From NCBI GenBank assembly GCA_024707385.1, contig JANPZW010000015.1, positions 724,777 to 788,776 on the forward strand: a stretch of DNA of 64,000 nucleotides, given 5' to 3'. The notes under the pieces were generated by a model that saw only the letters and a list, made by a program, of their open reading frames with translations, was not told where the DNA came from and did no database searches. The position numbers were made by a program, and so were the translations under genes. Every line of letters begins with the position of its first letter. Position 1 is the stretch's first letter. Source of the stretch: Cellvibrionaceae bacterium. Its GTDB lineage: Bacteria; Pseudomonadota; Gammaproteobacteria; Pseudomonadales; Cellvibrionaceae. This document shows, in pieces, positions 9,734 to 20,382 of the stretch.

Positions 9734-10012
9734 AATGTTTCTCCGATTTTCTAAAAAAAGATTTAGGATAAAAGTCGCGTGCCGGCGTATGCGTAAACGC
9801 AAAAGTTATGCCCATTGATTTTTCTTGAAGAAAATCATCGAGTTGGATTTTTTTAGATTTAAAATGATAGAAAGGAAGTTGTCATTATGCTTCAAACAAT
9901 TCACATGTTTTTTATTCGAGACATTGGCGCTGCGAGTATTGCAGCACCAATCGAGAGAGGATTTGCGGGTTGATTAATTGATGTCTTTTCTTGGAAGCAG
10001 ATCAGCAGGGAT

Positions 10013-10495
10013 TTATTGTTTAAGAGCGGGATCCCAATGTTCCGCAATTTTGCCATTTTCAATACGGAACATGTCAAACCAGGTTGTGGTGTATTTCTTC
10101 GAAGGGTCTTTGGGATCTGCATATTCCCGCACAAAACTGAGAATAACCAAATCCCCGTCGGCGGTGATCGCGACCAGGGGCGCCGCGACTGTGTCTTCAA
10201 CCGGCTTGGGTTTCTTGATCTTCCCGAAAAACTTCACAAACGCCGCGCGGCCGGTTGGCACGTTCGGGTTATGTTGAATGTAAGTTTCCGCCATGTATTT
10301 ATCGGCCAGTTGAAGCTGGCCCGCCTCGAAAACTTCACGCCAGAAGTCATAAACAAGGCGCTTGTTCTGAGCAAGCTTTGGATCGGCGCTGTGCAGGAGA
10401 GCAGCGTGATCAGACGCCTGGGTGACGGGAACCTGAGCGAATGAGGCGCTGGTAAAAGCAGCTGCTAACAATGCAGCTGCAAAAGCTTTTTTCAT
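10013..10495 (-). CDS. Secreted SnoaL-like (NTF2-fold) protein
   Basis: The 160-residue protein begins with a Sec signal peptide (MKKAFAAALLAAAFTSASFA) followed by a SnoaL-type domain: YDFWREVFEAGQL, MAETYIQHNPNVPTG and a C-terminal IAEHWD. Such domains are small polyketide-cyclase-like or ester/ring-modifying enzymes, and many have no known reaction. It lies 53 bases downstream of the arylsulfatase on the same strand, probably in the same transcript, so a periplasmic step on the same substrate is plausible but unproven. Confidence 0.8.
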   Translation of the reverse strand: MKKAFAAALLAAAFTSASFAQVPVTQASDHAALLHSADPKLAQNKRLVYDFWREVFEAGQLQLADKYMAETYIQHNPNVPTGRAAFVKFFGKIKKPKPVEDTVAAPLVAITADGDLVILSFVREYADPKDPSKKYTTTWFDMFRIENGKIAEHWDPALKQ

Positions 10496-10548
10496 AAGAA
10501 TATTCCTTGTTCGTAAATTGCCACTGGCAGAAAATCGCTTCTCCGCCG

Positions 10549-11955
10549 TTAGGATCCATACCGATCCGCTTGTACCTTGCCCTCCACGGAATGACTGCGA
10601 ACGTCATCTGTGATTGGCAGCATGGTTGCGTTCCATGCCTCCCACTGATTTTTAAGCTGCGCAAAGATCTGCGGCTCCCTTTCCGTCAAACTGGCACGCT
10701 CGCGTGGATCTTTGCCGAGATCGAACAGAAACTCATTTTCCGCGATTTTTAAGTATTTCCAGTTGCCAGAGCGCACCGCTCTCTGGTTGTGGGCTTTATA
10801 ACGCCAGAACAGCGTGCGTGAAATTTGGTGTTTGGGATTGAACAGCGCCGGCAGAAGATTCTCGCCATCAGAGGGATAATTCACATCCGGCTGCGCGCCC
10901 GCAGCAGCGAGAAGAGTAGGCAGCCAATCCATAGAGATAGCGACTTGCTGCGATACTTGTCCCGCTTTAACGGCGCGGGGCCATCGGAATATGGTCGGCA
11001 CTCTGATGCCACCTTCCAACAATTCCGTTTTTTGACCGCTGAGCGGCCAGGTGTCGGAAAAGCGCTCGCCGCCATTATCGCTGGTGAAGATTACGATGGT
11101 GTCTTGCTCAAGCCCTTGCTTTTGCAATTTCAGCAGCACCCGGCCTACCGCGGCATCCAGAGATTCCACCATTTTTCCGTATGCCTCGAGGCTGCCGCCA
11201 TCATAATGAAACAGGGTTTTTATCTCTTTAGCCACATGCGCATCTTGCGGGCCTTCCCATGGCCAATGAGGCGCGGTGAAGTGTAGCGAAAGAAAAAAGG
11301 GATCGCCCTTTTTCTGTGTTCCGATGTAATCAACTGCACGGTCGGCAATCAGATCAGTGTAATAGCCAACTTTATCAACCGTCACTTCACCTTCATACAA
11401 ACCATCGGGGGCACTGTCACCGACGCCAGTTTTGTGGGTGAAATAATCCAATGCGCCACCATAATTGCCGAAAAATACATCGTAACCGCTTTTCAGTGGA
11501 CCGTAATCCGGCAGCGAACCCAAATGCCACTTGCCAAAAAGAGCGGTTTTATAGCCATTATTTCGCAGAATGGACGGCAGAGTAGGGTGGTCTGGTGGCA
11601 ACCCAAAATTCCCAGCGGCAGCCGATAAGGGTTCTTCCAAACCTCCGCGCAGGCGATATTGATAGCGGCCGGTAATCAAACCAAAACGAGTGGCCGAGCA
11701 CACCGGCGAATTGGAATAGGCGTCCGTCAGGCGCACGCCGTCTTTGGCCAATTTATCAAGGTGTGGTGTTTTAATATGACGTGCACCGAATAACCCCAAA
11801 TCCGCATAGCCCAGATCATCGGCAAGAATAAAAATGATATTGGGCTTTCCGTTTTTGGTCTGCGCATTTGCGGAGTTGAAAACGCCGCTGGACAAAGCGG
11901 CGGAGGCAAGAGAAAACTGCGTTAATAAACGCCGTCGACTTTTATTAATGGACAT
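10549..11955 (-). CDS. Exported arylsulfatase (sulfatase family)
   Basis: The 468-residue protein opens with a Tat signal (SRRRLLTQFSLASAAL) and has the sulfatase fold: metal-binding ADD at residues 45-47, the modification site C86-S-A-T-R90, and later HFTAPHWPWEG and FTSDNGGERF. The usual formylglycine signature is C-x-P-S/A-R; here Pro is Ala and the fourth position Thr, an unusual but Cys-containing variant. Sulfatases hydrolyse sulfate esters and need a maturation enzyme for the Cys; none is in the window. It follows the arylsulfotransferase by 13 bases, strong evidence of co-transcription. Confidence 0.88.
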   Translation of the reverse strand: MSINKSRRRLLTQFSLASAALSSGVFNSANAQTKNGKPNIIFILADDLGYADLGLFGARHIKTPHLDKLAKDGVRLTDAYSNSPVCSATRFGLITGRYQYRLRGGLEEPLSAAAGNFGLPPDHPTLPSILRNNGYKTALFGKWHLGSLPDYGPLKSGYDVFFGNYGGALDYFTHKTGVGDSAPDGLYEGEVTVDKVGYYTDLIADRAVDYIGTQKKGDPFFLSLHFTAPHWPWEGPQDAHVAKEIKTLFHYDGGSLEAYGKMVESLDAAVGRVLLKLQKQGLEQDTIVIFTSDNGGERFSDTWPLSGQKTELLEGGIRVPTIFRWPRAVKAGQVSQQVAISMDWLPTLLAAAGAQPDVNYPSDGENLLPALFNPKHQISRTLFWRYKAHNQRAVRSGNWKYLKIAENEFLFDLGKDPRERASLTEREPQIFAQLKNQWEAWNATMLPITDDVRSHSVEGKVQADRYGS

Positions 11956-11968
11956 AGTGACTGCTACT

Positions 11969-13369
11969 TCAATTTTTTACAGGGACACGAAACTGGGCGT
12001 TGTCGCCCGGAATAACGGGCTTTTCTGAGCGCGGAGTGCCTTCAGGTGCCCAGCTGTAAGGAACCGGTTGCGCGCGATAGACAGTGTTGGTCGCCACGAA
12101 CTGCGTATCTTCCGGGCGCCGCTCGCGGAAATAGGGGCTGATATATTCCCAGACAATCTCACCTTTTGCGGTCACCTGGAAAATTCTGCCGTTCATACCT
12201 TCGGTAATCAGCGTATTGCCATTGGGAAGACGGCGGGCACTGCTGATATAGGAGCTGTAAAACGTGTAGGCGGGGCGACCGGAATCGGCGCCGGTGTATT
12301 GCCAGACGATTTCCTTGGTGACCGGATTAATTTCCAACACCCGAGAACGCGGTTGCGTACCTATAGGTGCGGGGGGATAACCTGCCTGCCCCTGGTTGTC
12401 GAACACCAATAAATTGCCGGCGCCTGGCAAACCTTTTTCAATAATATGCGCATCGTGCTGACCGGAAATCTGATCAACAGGCCGTGGAACCGCGGTCTGG
12501 CCGATGGAAGAGGGGTAATCCGGGCCAATACGCCACACGATTTTTCCGGTTTTCTTGTCGATAATACCGATGACATTGGCTTCGCGGGAATCAAACAATA
12601 AATTGTCTGGATGAAAACGCTGATCGCCTTGATCAAACCATTTATTAGGTCCCACCACCGACAGATTATGGAAATGCAGATAATCGAAGGGAATGGAGGG
12701 ATCGCCGCGCGAGACACTTTCTTTAAGTAATTTTAAAGAAGCAGGACTGAATCCAAACTCATCCAAATGCTCAAACGCGGCCCATTTCCATACCACTTCG
12801 CCTTTGGGATTGACTTCAAAAACGGCGTCTTCCAATAATTATTCCGCTTTCCAACCCGTTACCGGAGTCACGTAATTCACCAGAATTACCGTATTGCCAT
12901 TGGGCAGGCGACGCCAGTCATGATGCTGGCGAATGTGGGTGCCGTAACCACTGGCATCGGTGGCAGTGCCGGTGCCGCTGTAAGCGTCCTGCACACTGGC
13001 ACCGCCCCATTGCCAAATTACCTTACCCTGCCAGTCCACCTCGCCGATTGACTGCACGGAATTATTGGCGCGACCGCCGGTTTCTCCGGAAATTTGTACC
13101 AATACATGGCCGCGTTTACCGCCGTTAATTGCGGGATCAATAAACACAGGAGGAAAGCCGTTATAGGGCCACTGATGGACCTCGTTACCGTTGAGATCAA
13201 TAAGATGCGTTTTGCGATCCTGCCCGGCGAACAACACATAGCTGTTATAGGCTTTGGCGGGATCGTAAATCGTCACCCCTGTGGGATACACACTGGGAAT
13301 TGCCAATGCTCGCAGAGAGAACAGGCAAAACAAACCCACTAAAAGAATTTTTGCAACTCGCACGACCAC
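11969..13369 (-). CDS. Arylsulfotransferase (ASST) family protein, interrupted by an in-frame stop
   Basis: Together the two halves make one ~466-codon protein with a signal peptide (ILLVGLFCLFSLRALA) and the ASST beta-propeller pattern (YPTGVTIYDPAKAYNSYVLF; repeated EVDWQGKVIWQW, EVNPKGEVVWKW, EINPVTKEIVWQY). Such enzymes move sulfate from one phenol to another in the periplasm. A TAA at 12841-12839 interrupts the frame after GWKAE; the reading continues in the same frame with LLEDAVFEV. This is a substitution-type lesion, unlike the indels elsewhere. The start is GTG 13369 with GGGAG upstream. It lies between rhodanese-like and sulfatase genes with 13-base gaps. Confidence 0.82.
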
Positions 13370-13382
13370 GTTTTTCTCCCGA

Positions 13383-13841
13383 TTATTGCGCCGCAGCGGC
13401 CGTTGCGGATTTGCGTTCGCGCGGTTGAATTTTGGTTACGGATTTTCCGCCCTGTTCTTCATAGTTCTCGGAGCCGGCAGCGCCCACCACTTTAAAACCT
13501 TTGTCGCTCAGCAGATCGCCCGCCCTGAAGGCGCGACCAGCGTGGTTGGATACGGCAATAATGCTGCGGTCTTTGGGAATAAAAGCCGCATATTTCTCCA
13601 GGTCCTCGTATTGAATGCTTAAGAATACGGGGAAACTGCCGAATTTAATGAGCTCGTCCGGTCGACGAATATCAATTACCAAAACTTTATCCGGCTGCGC
13701 CAGCCATTGGTCGATCTGCGCAACCGTAAGCTCAGGCGTTTTGTAGGTGGGTTTCGCTTTTGTTTCACCAGCGGTTTGCGCGTAAACCTGAAAAATGGCA
13801 GACAGCGAGGCCAATGCCATTGCAAGCAGTATTTTTTTCAT
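13383..13841 (-). CDS. Periplasmic rhodanese-like protein without catalytic Cys
   Basis: The 152-residue protein has a signal peptide (MKKILLAMALASLSAIFQVYA) and one rhodanese fold (VLVIDIRRPDEL, FKVVGAAGSENYEEQGGKS). Rhodaneses carry Cys at the start of a C-x2-G-x-R loop; the matching stretch here is VSNHAGRA, with Ser, so sulfur transfer is unlikely and a binding or regulatory role is more likely. It is the first gene of the exported-enzyme run and its stop lies 13 bases before the arylsulfotransferase start. Confidence 0.8.
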   Translation of the reverse strand: MKKILLAMALASLSAIFQVYAQTAGETKAKPTYKTPELTVAQIDQWLAQPDKVLVIDIRRPDELIKFGSFPVFLSIQYEDLEKYAAFIPKDRSIIAVSNHAGRAFRAGDLLSDKGFKVVGAAGSENYEEQGGKSVTKIQPRERKSATAAAAQ

Positions 13842-14307
13842 GATGATAACCTGGATAGTCAGAAGGGTTGACGATGGATCAACAGCCGTGGACGGTATAG
13901 CAATTGCTATTCCATAAATTGGTAATGGCTACTGCGTAAAATAATCGTGATAGAAATCGGGTTTATTTAACAGAATTTGAACTTCTGCTTAGCAAAGCAT
14001 GTCCTCAAAGAAAAAAATTCACCCAAATTAAATAACGAACCGCCGCCAAACTATTGATTTCTCAACAGCAAGTGCGCGGCATGCAACAACCCTGAGCACT
14101 CAGCTTGCGCAAAACAAATTCCACTGGTGAATAAATCGCCGCCGTTCCGGGAAGAACGCAGGCCGAGATAGGGGAAAAGTACCTGATGACCGTCTAAAAC
14201 AGGTTGTTGCTGACACAACGGCCGCCTATGATCCATGGTTTTTTATTTCTGCGCCCCGCGAATTGGCGGAAAATCCGCATCCGCATTTATACGGAGGAAA
14301 TTGTTCG
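13842..14307. promoter_or_regulatory. Divergent intergenic region between rhodanese-like and molybdenum hydroxylase genes
   Basis: This 466-base stretch separates two divergent transcription units and should hold both promoters. It is A+T rich at 13900-14040. A 61-codon minus-strand frame at 14051-14236 has no ribosome site and no recognisable motif. The strong ribosome site ACGGAGGAAA at 14291-14300 serves the plus-strand gene. Confidence 0.4.
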
Positions 14308-14784
14308 ATGAAGCTCACCATCAATGGCAAAGAACACACAGTCGCGGACAGCGAGAGCGCCACTCCGCTGCTCTGGGTTTTGCGCGATCATCTCGGCCTT
14401 GTGGGGGCTAAATATGGTTGTGGTGTTGCGCAGTGCGGCGCCTGTACGGTTCACCTCAACGGTACTCCCGTGCGCTCCTGTGTGACGCCGGCAGCTGCGG
14501 CGGCGGGTAAGGCGATCACCACCATTGAGGGTTTGGGTAATGCCAAGGGTCAATTGCATGTCTTGCAGGAAGTGTGGATCGAGCAGGATGTGGCGCAATG
14601 CGGTTACTGCCAAGCCGGCCAGATCATGTCTGCGGCGGCGCTGTTGAAACAGAATCCGAAACCCACAGATGCTGATATAGATTCAGCGCTCTCAGGAAAC
14701 CTCTGCCGCTGCGGCACTTATATTCGTATTCGCAAAGCCATCCACACTGCGGCTGCACGTTTGAATGGAGGAACCGCAGTATGA
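14308..14784 (+). CDS. 2Fe-2S subunit of an isoquinoline 1-oxidoreductase-type molybdenum hydroxylase
   Basis: A 158-residue protein from ATG 14308, set by GGAGGAAA at 14293-14300. It has the plant-type [2Fe-2S] motif C38-x4-C43-x2-C46 with C58, then the second cluster motifs CGYCQAGQIM and NLCRCGTY. This is the small subunit of xanthine-oxidase-family hydroxylases that pass electrons from molybdopterin to an acceptor. Its stop overlaps the large-subunit start by four bases (ATGA type), and there is no FAD subunit, the usual two-subunit isoquinoline/aldehyde oxidoreductase arrangement. Substrate unknown. Confidence 0.9.
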   Translation: MKLTINGKEHTVADSESATPLLWVLRDHLGLVGAKYGCGVAQCGACTVHLNGTPVRSCVTPAAAAAGKAITTIEGLGNAKGQLHVLQEVWIEQDVAQCGYCQAGQIMSAAALLKQNPKPTDADIDSALSGNLCRCGTYIRIRKAIHTAAARLNGGTAV

Positions 14785-17080
14785 GCGTCATATTTAATGC
14801 AGACAGTTATATCAACGACATTATGCGCGCAGCCGAACAGCAGCTTGGCGGCAGTGCGCTTACTACACGCAATGAAGAGGAAAACCATCGCGGTTCTGAC
14901 AACCCAACGATAAGCCGCCGTAATTTATTCAAGGTGGCTGGCTTGGTCGGAGGCGGGTTAGTGCTGGCTTTTTATGTGGGTGATCGTAATAAGACATTCG
15001 CCGAAGCTGTAACAAAAAAGAATTCGCACCCAACGCATTTTTGCGAATTTCCCCCGATGGCACCATTCTGATTTATTCCAAAGGCCCGGAAATTGGCCAG
15101 GGCATTAAAACCGCATTTCCCCTCATCATCGCCGAAGAACTGGACGCCGATTGGACACAGGTGCACGTGCAACAAGCCGCAATCAATCCTGTCGTTTACG
15201 GCCGTCAAAGTGCCGGCGGATCGCGCTCCATTCCAGCCAGTTGGGATCAATTGCGTACGGCTGGTGCTGCCGCCCGCTCGATGCTGATAGCGGCGGCAGC
15301 AAGGGAATGGCGGGTGCCTGTGGAACAATGTCAGGCAGAAAAGAGCATAGTGATCCATCCGGGATCGGGTCGGCAATTATCCTATGGAGCACTTGCGGAA
15401 AAAGCGGCGACACTGCCGGTGCCTGACGAAAAATCCCTGCGCTTGAAGGAGCGCAAGGATTACAAACTGCTCGGCACACGTGTGAGCGGGGTGGATAACA
15501 GGGCGATCGTCACCGGCCAGCCTCTTTTTGGTATCGATCAGGTGCTGCCGAATATGCGCTACGCGATTTTCGAAAAATGTCCAGCAGTAGGCGGCAAAGT
15601 TAAATCGGCGAATCTGGACGAAATCAAAAAATTGCCCGGCATATTGGACGCATTTGTGATTCAAGGAACCGGCAAGGTCAATGAAGTGATGCCCGGGGTT
15701 GCGATCATTGCAAATTCCACCTGGGCCGCATTCAGCGCAAAACGCGCTCTCAAAATCACCTGGGACGAAACCGCAGCTTCAACAGACAGCTGGAGCGACT
15801 GGATTGCGCAAGCGCAGGAACTCAGTAGAAAAGAGGGTTCGACATCCTTACTGTCAACCGGCGACTTCAACAAAGCCGCTGCTGATGCCAAATTTGTAGA
15901 AGGTTATTATCGCTATCCCTTCGTTGCCCATGCCCCCCTGGAGCCACAAAACTGCACGGCCTGGTTCCACGATGGTGTGATTGAGCTGTGGGCACCAACG
16001 CAGACGCCTGAAGCCGGCCTCGCCGCAGTCGCAGGTGTTCTGGGAATGCCACAGGAAAAAGTCGTCGTTCACCAAGTGCGCGCGGGCGGCGGATTCGGCC
16101 GTCGTCTGATCAACGATTTTATGTGTGAAGCAGCGGCCATTGCGCGCCAGGTAGGTACGCCAATTAAACTGACCTGGACGCGAGAAGACGACCAATTACA
16201 CGACTTTTATCGCGTCGGCGGTTTTCACGCCTTCAAAGGCGCCATTGATAAAAGCGGCAAACTCGTCGGCTGGTCGGATCACTTTATTACGTTTACCGCT
16301 GACGGCCAGCAGCCCACCAGCGGCGGTGATTTGCGACCGGATGAATTCCCCGCGCAGTTGCTGCCGCACGTGCATCTGACGCAAACCATGCTATCTCTGA
16401 AAACGCCTACCGGCCCCTGGCGCGCGCCGCGCTCCTGCTCCATTGCCTTCGCCATTCAAAGTTTTATTCACGAATGCGCGATAGTGGCGGGGCGCGACCA
16501 TCTGGAATTTCTACTCGAAATTTTCGGCGAACCGCGCTGGTTGAAGGAAGGCGATCCCTATGCACTCAATACTGCGCGCGCTGCGGCCGTCATCAAACTG
16601 GCGGCGAAGCAGGCGGGGTGGGGCAAAGCGCTGCCGAAAGGCAGGGGCTTAGGATTGGCGTTTCATTTCAGTCACGCGGGGCATTTTGCGCAGGTTGCGG
16701 AGGTCAGCGTCGATGCCAATAAAAAACTGCGCGTTCACAAAGTGACCGTAGCGGGGGACATAGGTCCCATTATTAATTTGAGCGGAGCGGAAAATCAGGT
16801 GGAAGGCTGTGTGATCGACGGCTTCAGCACCGCATTGGGTCTGGAACTGGATATTAAAAACGGCCGCATCCAGCAAACCAATTTCGATTCCTATCCGCTG
16901 CTGCGCATCGCCCATGCACCCGAAGTGGCGGTGCATTTTATTCAGAGCGATTACACGCCTACAGGCGTTGGCGAACCAGCATTTCCGCCCGTGGCGCCCG
17001 CAATCTGCAATGCCATCTACAACGCCACAGGACACCGCGTGCGCTCACTGCCGCTGTCGGGTGAGGGATTTAACGTCTGA
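14781..17080 (+). CDS. Molybdopterin-binding large subunit, isoquinoline 1-oxidoreductase beta type (one frameshift)
   Basis: About 766 codons. Residues ~47-70 hold a Tat signal (SRRNLFKVAGLVGGGLVLAF), fitting a periplasmic enzyme of the IorB family. The frame breaks in the A6 run 15014-15019: adding one A gives TKKEFAPNAFLRISPDGTIL. Molybdopterin-site sequences follow: GPEIGQGIKT, VRAGGGFGRR, GPWRAPRS and the terminal VGEPAFPPVAPAICNA with the catalytic Glu. The enzyme hydroxylates N-heterocycles or oxidises aldehydes; substrate cannot be read. It sits 10 bases before the dioxygenase gene, suggesting one transcript. Confidence 0.88.
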
Positions 17081-17090
17081 GATGTAATTG

Positions 17091-17702
17091 ATGAGTAGCG
17101 AAACGCAGGACAGAACGGAAAATCCGCACGCAGTGCTGTTCGCCAGGGACTTTATTGTGGTTTATCGCGGCCTGGATCAAACCTTATGTGATGCCATAAT
17201 CGCAGCGTTTGACCGGGACCGGAATAAATGGCAGGGAAAAGTGGGGCGCGCGGGTGAGACTTCGCAACAGGCGGAAATCAAGTCCTCGTGGGATCTGGAA
17301 ATACCGGAGCAGGGCGAGTGGCGGGGGCTGTATCAGCAAATGCATTCCCGGATTCAAGCCTGCACATCCCACTATTTGTCCGCGAGCCCTGTGCTGCAGT
17401 CTTTCCCGCTGCAGATGACGGGCTACAAAATCCAAATGTATCCGCGCCGCGAAGGTTATTTCCGCTGGCACGCCGACTCCGTCGGTAAAGACGCCCAGAG
17501 CCGTGTCGCAGCGATGGTTTTATATCTGAATGACGTCGACAGAGGTGGCGAAACAGAATTTTTCCATCAACACATCAAAATTCCTCCCCGAGCAGGCAAC
17601 ATTCTGCTGTTTCCCGCCGGCTGGAATTATATGCACTGCGGCCAGGTGCCCGAATCCTCGGACAAGTACGTGATTTCGTCGTTTATCAAAATCCGCGATT
17701 AA
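17091..17702 (+). CDS. 2-oxoglutarate/Fe(II)-dependent oxygenase (prolyl-4-hydroxylase type)
   Basis: A 203-residue protein. The double-stranded beta-helix iron triad is visible as His127-x-Asp129 (FRWHADSVG) and His182 (YMHCG), with Lys192 ten residues later as the likely 2-oxoglutarate anchor. MVLYLNDVDRGGETEFF and PRAGNILLFPAGW are typical of P4Hc-type oxygenases such as PiuC-like proteins. ATG 17091 is preferred over the TTG just before it. It lies 10 bases after the molybdenum hydroxylase and near TonB receptor genes, where PiuC-like oxygenases often occur. Substrate unknown. Confidence 0.85.
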   Translation: MSSETQDRTENPHAVLFARDFIVVYRGLDQTLCDAIIAAFDRDRNKWQGKVGRAGETSQQAEIKSSWDLEIPEQGEWRGLYQQMHSRIQACTSHYLSASPVLQSFPLQMTGYKIQMYPRREGYFRWHADSVGKDAQSRVAAMVLYLNDVDRGGETEFFHQHIKIPPRAGNILLFPAGWNYMHCGQVPESSDKYVISSFIKIRD

Positions 17703-17830
17703 AATCACGACGCAGTGAAACACTAAATTCCATTGCAGAACTTTGCCGGATAGCGAACAGTGTGTCAGTTCTCCGTGATTTAGAGTACATATCCCGAATT
17801 CCGACTCGTACCACTTACACAGGAGGAAAT

Positions 17831-18258
17831 ATGGAAACTCAAGAATTGCATCGCGGACGGCTGATCGACCACGTTCAATTAGTCGTCAAGGATATGGCGG
17901 CTTCACAAAAATTTTATTTAGCAGTATTTGAGGTGTTGAATATTCCGCTGGGTGGTACGGGTGATGGCTTTTTTTGGGCTGATGAGCTGTGTATTTCAGC
18001 TCCGGAATCCCCTCGTCACAGGGAATGTTGACCGGTAGGAACCATTTGGCCTTCCAGGCACAGAGCCGCGCCATGGTTGACGAATTTTACACAGCGGCTC
18101 TGGCCAATGGTGGCAAGGATAATGGCGGCCCCGGCACGCGCTTCTATCACTCCGGCTACTACGCGGCTTTTGTTCTCGACCCAGACGGCAACAATATTGA
18201 AGTCGTCTATCACGGTGAGGCAAAGCGCAGTGCGCCTTCTGTACATATCACTTTCTAA
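17831..18258 (+). CDS. VOC (glyoxalase/dioxygenase superfamily) protein, one frameshift
   Basis: ATG 17831 follows the strong ribosome site AGGAGG. The first part (RLIDHVQLVVKDMAASQKFY ... GFFWADELCIS) and the second (LTGRNHLAFQAQSRAMVDEF ... AFVLDPDGNNIEVVYHG) form one ~142-residue VOC domain. The frame slips near 18009-18013; one extra base restores continuity. Metal ligands of the family would be His in DHVQL, His in NHLAF and Glu in NIEVVYHG, all present. Reaction unknown: glyoxalase, dioxygenase and resistance proteins share this fold. Confidence 0.82.
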
Positions 18259-18458
18259 CTGCTTGCGACGGGTTTGACGCGTTAATTTCGGCGCGCTGAA
18301 TCCACTCACGGCTCCTTCATCCTTCCTTTTGCCCTAGCGCAAATCAGGTATGGCTCAGCCTCGCCATACTCACATCACCAAATCAGTGCCAGAATACGCC
18401 GCTTGTCCAGGCTCGGACGGGACGGAAGGGTACGTCCCGCGCAACAGTGGAAATTTAT

Positions 18459-20382
18459 ATGACTTGCAAAAATGCCGCGCGCACCTTATCGGCTCTATGT
18501 CTGCTTATGTTATTGGCGGGCTGCGGCGGAGATACGGAGCTGCCCCGCAATACGTCCAGCGATCTTGCGATTGTGTTGACGCTGCTCGCTGCCACGGTGG
18601 TGATGTTTGCCCTCAACCGCCCGCGCATGGACGCGGTGGCGCTGATCATGATGGCGGCGTTACCACTCACCGGCATCATCAGCGTCGGTGAATCCCCTCG
18701 CCGGTTTGAGCGATCCGAATATAGTGCTGATCGCAACCCTGTTTGTCCTCGGCGAAGGGCTGGTGCGCACAGGCGTCGCCCAGCGCCTCGGCGATCTGGT
18801 GATCCGTTACGCGGGGCGTAATGAAGCGCGTTTGATTGCGGTGCTGATGGTGGCAGTGGCTGGCATAGGATCGGTGATGAGCTCAACCGGTGTGGTGGCG
18901 ATTTTTATTCCCATCGTTTTACGCATCGCCCGCAATGCCAAAATCGCCGCAGGCCGCTTGATGATGCCTCTCAGCGTCGCCGCACTCATCAGCGGCATGA
19001 TGACGCTGGTGGCAACCCCTCCAAATCTGGTGGTACACGGTGAGCTGGTGCGCCGCGGCCACGAGGGCTTCAGCTTTTTCGCCTTCGCGCCTTTTGGCAT
19101 TCCCATATTGGCGCTCGCAATTATTTATATGTTGTTTGCGCGCCGCTGGCTCATCAAGGACGGTGAGGTGACCGAAGCAGCACAACAGCGCCCACGCTGG
19201 CAGCAATGGGTGGACGAATATGCGCTGGCGAACCGCGAGCACAGGCTCCGCATTGCGGCGGGGTCGCCGGTGGCGGGGCAGACGCTTGAGCAGCTGAATC
19301 TGCGCGCGACCTCGGGCGTCAACGTCATCGCCATAGAACGCAGCAGTCGCTTTTCCCGGGAGATGATCCGGCCAATGGCGCAAACGCGCCTGGAGGTGGG
19401 CGACGTTTTATTTCTCGACGTTTTTGAACCCGGCGTGGACATGGAAGATGTGCGCCGCCGCTTTGCCCTGACGCCTCTGTCCCTGGCCGGCAACTACTTC
19501 GCGGACAACCTGCGGGAAATCGGCATGGCGGAATTGATGGTCCCCACCGGTTCCGGCCTGATCGGCAAATCGGTGGTCGATGCCCGCTTCAGAACCGAAC
19601 ACGACCTCGCAGTCATCGGCCTAAAGCGCGGCCAAAGCGCCTTCCAGGGCAGCATTCCCCACGAACCATTGAAGCTCGGCGACACCTTGCTGGTCGTCGG
19701 CCCCTGGCGGGCAATCCGGAAATTACAGACAAACCATCGCGACCTGATGGTGCTGAATCTTCCCTCCGAACTCGACGACGTGGTCCCCGCACCCACCCGC
19801 GCACCGCACGCACTTGCGGTGCTCGCATTGGTCGTGGGATTGATGGTTTCCGGGGTGATCCCAAACGTACAGGCAGTGCTGATCGGCTGTCTGTTATTAG
19901 GGCTATTCCGCTGCGTGGACATGGACAGCGCCTACCGCTCCATCCACTGGCAAAGCCTGATTCTTATCGTCGGCATGATGCCGTTCTCGCTCGCGCTACA
20001 AAAAACCGGCGGCGTGGACCTGGCGGCAGACGCACTGCTGCAAGCAGTCGGCCAAGCCGACCCGCGCCTTATGCTGGCCACGCTGTTCGCACTGACCGCC
20101 GTCTTCGGCCTGTTTATCTCCAACACCGCCACCGCCATTCTGATGGCCCCCGTCGCCCTGGCCATCGCCGAATCCTTGGGCGTTTCACCTTACCCCTTTG
20201 CCATGACCGTCGCCCTCGCGGCCTCAACCGCTTTTATGACCCCCGTGTCATCGCCGGTGAATATTCTCGTCGTAGGGCCGGGCAACTACAGCTTCTGGGA
20301 TTTCGTCCGCATAGGCGCACCCTTTGCGCTGGTGGTGATGCTGGCGACAGTCATAATGGTGCCGCTGGTGTTGCCGTTTTAG
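18459..20382 (+). CDS. SLC13-family anion permease with TrkA-C domains (one frameshift)
   Basis: About 640 codons. An N-terminal segment (TLSALCLLMLLAGC, then AIVLTLLAATVVMFAL) runs to 18690, where one extra base in AATCCCC breaks the frame; it resumes with PLAGLSDPNIVLIATLFVLGEGL. The centre (residues ~240-400) holds two TrkA-C-like soluble domains (VAGQTLEQLNLRATSGVNVI; LIGKSVVDARFRTEHDLAVI), flanked by membrane bundles and the ISNTATAILMAPVALAIAE and TPVSSPVNILVVGPGNY re-entrant motifs of SLC13. Members carry sulfate, phosphate or dicarboxylates; the sulfatase context favours sulfate (inference). Its 3' end has relics at 32589-32690 and possibly at 36193-36209. Confidence 0.87.

Noticed and set aside
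14051..14236. 61-codon minus-strand frame in the intergenic region
   Set aside because: No ribosome site, no motif, no partner gene.
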